A stretch of 64,000 nucleotides of DNA from Actinobacillus porcinus (GTDB lineage: Bacteria > Pseudomonadota > Gammaproteobacteria > Enterobacterales > Pasteurellaceae). The notes beneath the pieces are model-generated. The model made no database searches and was not told the origin of the DNA. It saw only the letters and a list, made by a program, of their open reading frames with translations. The stretch is from NCBI RefSeq assembly GCF_901764995.1, contig NZ_CABFKI010000008.1, forward strand, positions 52,987 to 116,986, written 5' to 3'. The first letter of the stretch is position 1. Every line of letters begins with the position of its first letter. The translations under genes were made by a program, and so were the position numbers. Below are positions 56,977 through 64,000 of the stretch, one piece after another.

Positions 56977-57663
56977 ATGCTTGAAATTAATCTCAAAAAA
57001 GTATTAGGCGACTTAGCGTTGGTGGCGGATTTACATATTCCCACCCGCGGTGTAACGGCAATTTTTGGGCTATCCGGCGCAGGAAAATCATCGCTCATTA
57101 ATTTGGTGAGCGGCTTATCTCATCCCGATAAAGGCTATATTCGATTAAACGGCAAAACACTCGTGGACACGGAACAACACATTTGTCTCGCTCCCGAAAA
57201 ACGCCATATTGGCTATGTGTTTCAAGACGCGCGCTTGTTTCCCCATTATTCCGTGAAAGGCAATTTGCTGTATGGGGTAAAAGATAAAAGTGCGGTGGAT
57301 TTTGACGGTATTTTGCGCCTATTGGGTATTGAACATTTATTAAAACGTTACCCTTTTTCCCTTTCAGGCGGCGAAAAACAACGGGTTGCCATCGGGCGTG
57401 CGCTACTGTCTAATCCTGATATTTTGCTCATGGACGAACCCCTTTCTGCCTTAGATTTGCCACGTAAACGGGAATTACTGGCCTATTTAGAAACCTTGTC
57501 TCGAAAAATTGAAATTCCGATTTTATATGTCACGCATAGCTTAGATGAATTAACCGCATTAGCTGAACGTATGGTGTTAATGGATAATGGTAAAGTGGTG
57601 GCTTATGACAACGTTCAAGCAGTTATCCATTCCCCTGCATTTGCGAAATGGAAACAAAACTAA
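56977..57663 (+). CDS. modC: Molybdate ABC transporter ATP-binding protein ModC (short form)
   Basis: ModC energises molybdate uptake. Walker [15 protein letters not shown] is near 32, the Q-loop region is [14 protein letters not shown], the signature is [15 protein letters not shown] near 125, and Walker B is [12 protein letters not shown]. The protein has only 228 residues, against 352 in E. coli. It lacks the C-terminal MOP molybdate-binding domain that gates transport in long ModC proteins. It overlaps nothing and lies 3 bases after modB. Confidence 0.92.
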   Translation: MLEINLKKVLGDLALVADLHIPTRGVTAIFGLSGAGKSSLINLVSGLSHPDKGYIRLNGKTLVDTEQHICLAPEKRHIGYVFQDARLFPHYSVKGNLLYGVKDKSAVDFDGILRLLGIEHLLKRYPFSLSGGEKQRVAIGRALLSNPDILLMDEPLSALDLPRKRELLAYLETLSRKIEIPILYVTHSLDELTALAERMVLMDNGKVVAYDNVQAVIHSPAFAKWKQN

Positions 57664-57705
57664 ATTTGCGCTAAACTGACCGCACTTTTCCCAAATAATA
57701 ACATT

Positions 57706-58266
57706 ATGATGAAATTACAAAATCATTTATTGATCGCCATGCCAAATATGGGGGACGATTATTTTCAGCGCAGCGTCATTTATCTTTGCGAACACAGCGA
57801 CAAAGGCACCATGGGCTTAGTGCTAAACCAACCTACGGATTTAAGCATTGCGGAGTTGGTGGCAAAACTGCATTTTATGATGAGTTCCGACCGCACTTTT
57901 CCTGATAAATGCGTCTTGGCCGGCGGGCCGGTTAACGGTGAGCATGGCTTTATTTTGCATACCCCAACGGATCACCCGTTTCAGCACAGCTTTAAGATTA
58001 CTGATCGCATTATTCTGACTACATCTGCAGATATTATCGATACTTTCGGCACACCCCATGCGCCGGAGAAATATCTCGTTGCGCTGGGCTGTGCCGCTTG
58101 GACGCCGAACCAACTTGAGCGCGAAATTGCAGAAAATTCTTGGTTAGTGATGCCTGCCGATGAGCGCATTATGTTTGAGACCCCTTATGAAGAACGCTGG
58201 ATTGAAGCACAAAAAGTGCTTGGTTTTGATAGCTACAATCTCGCCAGCCAGGCAGGACATTGCTAA
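57706..58266 (+). CDS. yqgE: YqgE/AlgH family protein
   Basis: This 186-residue cytoplasmic protein of the UPF0301 (AlgH) family has unknown biochemical function. [20 protein letters not shown] near 12 and [15 protein letters not shown] near 67-80 are hallmark motifs. Two adjacent ATG codons at 57706 and 57709 are both possible starts, and no clear ribosome site is seen. Its stop overlaps the ruvX start by one base, giving the widely conserved yqgE-yqgF pair. Confidence 0.93.
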   Translation: MMKLQNHLLIAMPNMGDDYFQRSVIYLCEHSDKGTMGLVLNQPTDLSIAELVAKLHFMMSSDRTFPDKCVLAGGPVNGEHGFILHTPTDHPFQHSFKITDRIILTTSADIIDTFGTPHAPEKYLVALGCAAWTPNQLEREIAENSWLVMPADERIMFETPYEERWIEAQKVLGFDSYNLASQAGHC

Positions 58267-58682
58267 TGGGAAAAACAGTGATCGCCTTTGACTTTGGCAC
58301 AAAAAGTATTGGCTGCGCAGTCGGACAAAGTATTACAGGCACTGCGCAAGCCTTGCCCGCTTTCAAAGCACAAGACGGTATTCCTAACTGGGATGCCATT
58401 GAGAAATGCCTGAAAGAATGGAAACCTGATTTTGTGGTTGTTGGCTTACCTTTAAATATGGATGGAACAGAACAGGATCTTACCCACCGCGCACGCAAAT
58501 TTGGCAACCGTTTAAACGCCCGTTTTGGTGTCAACGTACAATGGCAAGACGAACGTCTCACCACCACACAAGCACGTACCGAAATTTTTGAACGCGGCGG
58601 CTTTCGTGCTTTGAAAAAAGGCAAAGTGGATGGTATTTCGGCTTGCTTGATTTTAGAGAGTTGGTTTGAAAATAATTTGTAG
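58266..58682 (+). CDS. ruvX: Holliday junction resolvase-like RuvX (YqgF)
   Basis: RuvX/YqgF is an essential RNase H-fold nuclease linked to 16S rRNA 5-prime processing and Holliday junction cleavage. The 138 residues start with [17 protein letters not shown], with the first catalytic Asp near 9. They also contain [16 protein letters not shown] near 60 and [11 protein letters not shown] near 97, and end with [12 protein letters not shown], which holds the last acid. The start at 58266 overlaps the yqgE stop (TAATG). I prefer it to the GTG/ATG choices upstream. Confidence 0.95.
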   Translation: MGKTVIAFDFGTKSIGCAVGQSITGTAQALPAFKAQDGIPNWDAIEKCLKEWKPDFVVVGLPLNMDGTEQDLTHRARKFGNRLNARFGVNVQWQDERLTTTQARTEIFERGGFRALKKGKVDGISACLILESWFENNL

Positions 58683-58704
58683 GCTGTTAGATTAACACTC
58701 AGTA

Positions 58705-58739
58705 AGAGCTAACATTCTATAAATATGGATGTTAGCTCT
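58705..58739. terminator. Two-way terminator between ruvX and sxy
   Basis: AGAGCTAACAT (58705-58715) and ATGTTAGCTCT (58729-58739) form an 11-bp perfect stem between convergent genes, with T-rich flanks. Confidence 0.8.
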
Positions 58740-58759
58740 GCTTTTGATTTAACGTTATC

Positions 58760-59434
58760 TTACGGTCTATCTGCAAGCTGATTCAGTAAGGCTTGTGGCT
58801 TAATTGAGCGCATTCCCTTTTCCGCTAATATCCGATTTAATTGATCGAATGCCGTTTTTCGTTCTTCTAGCGAAAGCACATTAACATGCTTATTTGCTAA
58901 CGCAGCAAGAATTGCCCAAAACCAAGCAATATTAATATCTTTGCCTGACTGTTTTAATTGAATAAATGCATTAATAGCACCACAAGCTTTTAGTTCGGCA
59001 ACATTATTGATCCCAATTTTAGCTAAAGCGCGTTCATGTTTGACACTCAGGTTAGGGAGTTCACGGATGGTACTTTTTTTGGCTAATTCGGCGTTAATCT
59101 TTTTCGCTTTGATTTGTTCTATCGACAATAAGATAAATTTTTTGAGAATCGCTGGATTTTGGTAAATCGTTTCAGGTAATCGATAATAAGTAGAACCTGT
59201 TACTATGTGTTTTCTTGGTGCATAGTTCCAAGGAATAGCCCCATTTTTTATAAGAAGCTCAGCCAGTTTTCCTTCTGCTTTGAGATGGAAAGCGCGATTG
59301 ACATAAATTCCAAACATGAGATTATCGTAAAATACGCCATTACCAATGAATAGCGGTTTAATCACGATTTCTTTGTTAAGAAGATCACTCATAAAATGAC
59401 GGACTTCGTCTGCACTATCTTTCAAGAATTGCAT
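58760..59434 (-). CDS. sxy: Competence activator Sxy/TfoX
   Basis: Sxy makes CRP act at CRP-S promoters and switches on DNA uptake genes. From the ATG at 59434 (GAGG 6 bases upstream) the protein has 224 residues. It has a TfoX N-terminal domain (LFIGNGVFYDNLMFGIYVN) and a TfoX C-terminal domain (ELPNLSVKHERALAKIGINNV, in two runs, near 130-150). This resembles H. influenzae Sxy (217 residues), including KHERAL-K-GI-NVA. Longer starts at 59455 or 59467 exist but lack a ribosome site. Its presence fits the many uptake signals of this chromosome. Confidence 0.92.
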   Translation of the reverse strand: MQFLKDSADEVRHFMSDLLNKEIVIKPLFIGNGVFYDNLMFGIYVNRAFHLKAEGKLAELLIKNGAIPWNYAPRKHIVTGSTYYRLPETIYQNPAILKKFILLSIEQIKAKKINAELAKKSTIRELPNLSVKHERALAKIGINNVAELKACGAINAFIQLKQSGKDINIAWFWAILAALANKHVNVLSLEERKTAFDQLNRILAEKGMRSIKPQALLNQLADRP

Positions 59435-59520
59435 AATACACCTCATCATGCTGTAAAGGGTTTTCAATTAAAATTACTATGCCAATTTCCCATAATTAAA
59501 CAAGTTTTGCGTTCTTGTTT

Positions 59521-59536
59521 TGGAATTAAGATCACA
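59521..59536. promoter_or_regulatory. Possible CRP or CRP-S site upstream of sxy
   Basis: TGGAATTAAGATCACA has a perfect right half (TCACA, flanked by AAA) and a weak left half (TGGAA). It lies 87 bases upstream of the sxy start. H. influenzae sxy is CRP-controlled, so the position is sensible. Confidence 0.4.
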
Positions 59537-59755
59537 AAATTGACATGATTGCCGTTATTTAGTCTTGATGAACTGACGGATAAGGCACTTCTTTATTTAT
59601 CGAAATTTCTTTTTCTAAGCAATGAATTTTAAATTTATTTACACATTATTTGATTTAAATTCAATAAGTTGCAGATAGTGCCCGCAGGGCTTGATAAGTC
59701 ATTTAAGATGTAAAATTTATCTTTTTTTCTATGGAAGGCATTAGTGACATTAAAC

Positions 59756-59784
59756 TTGACAGTAGGATTGTTTGTGATTAAAAT
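59756..59784 (+). promoter_or_regulatory. Promoter of the str operon
   Basis: TTGACA (59756-59761), a 17-base spacer and TAAAAT (59779-59784) form a near-consensus sigma-70 promoter, leaving a leader of about 65-70 bases before rpsL. Confidence 0.85.
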
Positions 59785-59855
59785 TTAGCGTCTATTTCTT
59801 TATGAAGTAGATTTTTAACTATCATTCTTTTAGAATTTTATTAACTGGAGCTTAA

Positions 59856-60233
<378 letters not shown>

Positions 60234-60339
60234 TGGTTCTCCGTTAAGTAAGGCCAAACGTCTAAATTATTAATATTTAAACCATAAACTCCAGTATCAA
60301 TTTGACCCACAGCATTAAAGTGCGGTCAGTTTTTAATGA

Positions 60340-60849
<510 letters not shown>

Positions 60850-60948
60850 TCGGTTAACAATATTACTTCAGGGCTTCATCTCAATCATTGTGATGAAGCC
60901 TTACCCTTATAAAGAATTTCAATATTAAACCCAAACAAGGTAATAATA

Positions 60949-63051
60949 ATGGCTCGTACAACCCCTATTTCACTTTACCGTAACATCGGTATCAGTGCGC
61001 ATATCGATGCGGGTAAAACCACAACGACTGAGCGTATCTTGTTCTACACTGGTGTAAGTCACAAAATCGGTGAAGTGCACGATGGTGCAGCAACAATGGA
61101 CTGGATGGAACAAGAGCAAGAGCGTGGTATTACAATCACCTCTGCGGCAACAACTGCATTCTGGTCTGGTATGTCACAACAATACCCACAACACCGTATC
61201 AACGTTATCGATACTCCGGGACACGTGGACTTCACAATCGAAGTAGAACGTTCAATGCGTGTTCTTGATGGTGCGGTAATGGTTTACTGTGCGGTTGGTG
61301 GCGTTCAACCACAATCAGAAACAGTATGGCGTCAAGCGAACAAATATCATGTTCCACGTATCGCGTTCGTAAACAAAATGGACCGTACAGGTGCTAACTT
61401 CTTACGTGTTGTTGAACAAATCAAAACCCGTTTAGGTGCAAATGCTGTTCCTTTACAACTTCCTATCGGCGCAGAAGATAGCTTCACCGGTGTGGTTGAC
61501 TTGTTAAAAATGAAAGCAATCAACTGGAACGAAGCTGACCAAGGTATGACATTCACATACGAAGATATTCCTGCAGATATGCAAGATGCTTGTGAAGAAT
61601 GGCATCAAAACCTTGTTGAAGCAGCTGCAGAATCTTCAGAAGAGTTAATGGAAAAATACCTAGGTGGTGAAGAATTAACTGAAGAAGAAATCAAAGCAGG
61701 TCTTCGTCAACGCGTATTAGCAACTGAGATCATCTTAGTAACTTGTGGTTCTGCGTTTAAAAACAAAGGTGTTCAAGCAATGCTTGACGCAGTAATCGAT
61801 TATTTACCGGCACCTACAGATATTCCTGCGATTAAAGGTATTAATCCGGATGAAACTGAAGGTGAGCGTCATGCAAGCGATGATGAGCCATTCTCAGCAT
61901 TAGCATTCAAAATTGCAACTGACCCATTCGTTGGTAACTTAACATTCTTCCGTGTGTACTCAGGTTTCATTGAATCCGGTGCAACCGTATTGAACTCTGT
62001 AAAAGATAAACGTGAACGTTTTGGTCGTATCGTACAGATGCACGCAAACAAACGTGAAGAAATCAAAGAAGTTCGTGCAGGTGATATCGCAGCGGCAATC
62101 GGCTTAAAAGATGTTGGTACAGGTGACACATTATGTGCGATCGATGCGCCAATCATCCTTGAGCGTATGGAATTCCCGGATCCGGTAATTTCTGTTGCGG
62201 TTGAACCAAAAACTAAAGCTGACCAAGAAAAAATGGGTCTTGCATTAGGTCGTTTAGCACAAGAAGACCCTTCATTCCGTGTTCACACTGATGAAGAATC
62301 TGGCGAAACCATTATTTCCGGTATGGGTGAGTTACACTTAGATATTATCGTTGACCGTATGCGCCGTGAATTCAAAGTTGAAGCGAATATCGGTAAACCA
62401 CAAGTATCTTACCGTGAAACAATCCGTACTCGTGTTAACGATGTTGAAGGTAAACACGCAAAACAATCTGGTGGTCGCGGTCAATACGGTCATGTTGTAA
62501 TCGACTTATATCCATTAGATCCGGAAGGCCCAGGTTACGAATTTGTTAACGAAATCAAAGGTGGTGTAATTCCTGGTGAATTTATCCCGGCTGTTGATAA
62601 AGGTATCCAAGAACAACTTAAATCTGGTCCATTAGCAGGTTACCCTGTAGTTGATGTCGGTGTTCGTTTACACTTCGGTTCATACCATGATGTGGACTCA
62701 TCTGAGTTAGCGTTTAAACTTGCAGCATCAATCGCATTTAAAGCCGCGTTCGCAAAAGCTAACCCGGTATTACTTGAGCCAATCATGAAAGTGGAAGTTG
62801 AAACTCCACCTGAGTATGTTGGTGACGTAATTGGTGACTTGAGCCGCCGCCGTGCGATGGTTAACGGTCAAGAAGCGAATGAATTCGTTGTTAAAATCAA
62901 TGCTGAAGTTCCATTAGCAGAAATGTTCGGTTATGCAACTGACTTACGTTCACAAACTCAAGGTCGTGCATCATACTCAATGGAACCATTGAAATATGCT
63001 GAAGCACCGAAAAACGTTGCAGATGCAGTTATCGAAGCGCGTAAAAAATAA
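60949..63051 (+). CDS. fusA: Elongation factor G
   Basis: EF-G is the translocation GTPase. The 700 residues match the family (704 in E. coli). The G motifs are [14 protein letters not shown] near 17-30, DTPGHVDF near 88 and NKMDRTGA near 142. Domains II-V follow, including [10 protein letters not shown] near 505. Codon use is strongly biased (highly expressed). It is the third gene of the str operon. Confidence 0.99.
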   Translation: MARTTPISLYRNIGISAHIDAGKTTTTERILFYTGVSHKIGEVHDGAATMDWMEQEQERGITITSAATTAFWSGMSQQYPQHRINVIDTPGHVDFTIEVERSMRVLDGAVMVYCAVGGVQPQSETVWRQANKYHVPRIAFVNKMDRTGANFLRVVEQIKTRLGANAVPLQLPIGAEDSFTGVVDLLKMKAINWNEADQGMTFTYEDIPADMQDACEEWHQNLVEAAAESSEELMEKYLGGEELTEEEIKAGLRQRVLATEIILVTCGSAFKNKGVQAMLDAVIDYLPAPTDIPAIKGINPDETEGERHASDDEPFSALAFKIATDPFVGNLTFFRVYSGFIESGATVLNSVKDKRERFGRIVQMHANKREEIKEVRAGDIAAAIGLKDVGTGDTLCAIDAPIILERMEFPDPVISVAVEPKTKADQEKMGLALGRLAQEDPSFRVHTDEESGETIISGMGELHLDIIVDRMRREFKVEANIGKPQVSYRETIRTRVNDVEGKHAKQSGGRGQYGHVVIDLYPLDPEGPGYEFVNEIKGGVIPGEFIPAVDKGIQEQLKSGPLAGYPVVDVGVRLHFGSYHDVDSSELAFKLAASIAFKAAFAKANPVLLEPIMKVEVETPPEYVGDVIGDLSRRRAMVNGQEANEFVVKINAEVPLAEMFGYATDLRSQTQGRASYSMEPLKYAEAPKNVADAVIEARKK

Positions 63052-63113
63052 TTTTACTTAACTAAATCCCCCCAATTTGCACCGCACTTTGGGGGCTCAC
63101 AAAAGGAAACTGA

Positions 63114-64000
<887 letters not shown>

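Overview
This window is a stretch of chromosome from a Pasteurellaceae bacterium of the Haemophilus/Aggregatibacter (Hin) branch. The evidence is the abundance of the 9-mer AAGTGCGGT (the Hin-type DNA uptake signal), often as inverted pairs downstream of genes, a Haemophilus-like Sxy/TfoX competence activator, and gene content and order typical of the family. Aggregatibacter is the most likely genus (inference: an HMW1C-type N-glycosyltransferase placed behind rimO, tandem TyrP transporters, a CAAT-repeat LOS glycosyltransferase). No rRNA, tRNA, CRISPR array, insertion sequence or prophage was seen.

Layout. 1-3065: a leftward rimO-ngt pair, with the cytoplasmic N-glycosyltransferase cut by the window edge. 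3192-4994: a KefB/KefC-type antiporter. 5055-8742: a leftward efeO-efeB-efeU iron uptake operon behind a Fur-like box. 8951-15051: slyD, then dgkA with a SIMPL-domain protein, then recO-rlmD-relA. 15164-21091: a complete ribose operon (rbsDACBKR) with a CRP site and an RbsR palindrome. 21131-25277: rluE, then an ascorbate-type PTS block (EIIA, EIIB, EIIC, divergent LacI-type regulator), followed by a second copy of the last 19 codons of rluE, which looks like an acquisition scar. 25369-30661: thiosulfate uptake (tsuAB), nudJ, polyamine genes (potD and a divergent FAD oxidase) and a patatin-like protein. 30936-36180: an AT-rich rightward row of three transporters (BetT-type, MFS, CPA1 antiporter). 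36281-40368: an alpha/beta hydrolase, a hairpin-rich spacer, and a LysR regulator divergent from pirin, DoxX and an FMN reductase that carries a nonsense codon. 40463-47135: metJ, tal, tex, a NhaP-type antiporter, a GT4 glycosyltransferase and rpmE. 47287-50342: a phase-variable GT25 LOS glycosyltransferase divergent from priA. 50448-57663: ftsN, two tandem tyrP genes behind TyrR boxes, pepD, gpt and modBC without modA. 57706-59434: yqgE-ruvX and the competence activator sxy. 59756-64000: the str operon (rpsL, rpsG, fusA, tuf) with a near-consensus promoter.

The most unusual signal is a dispersed 51-bp double-hairpin element (25-nt palindrome, 9-nt spacer, 17-nt palindrome). It is present in at least four clear copies plus one degenerate copy, always in intergenic DNA downstream of a gene. 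Its stem sequences change in a compensatory way. At 37194-37301 two copies face each other to form a 108-bp symmetrical array. Other points worth attention are the rluE tail duplication flanking the PTS block, the (CAAT)10 tract in the GT25 gene, the nonsense codon in the FMN reductase, modBC lying directly behind a terminator with no modA, and patches of Actinobacillus-type uptake signals in the efe operon and between the tyrP copies.
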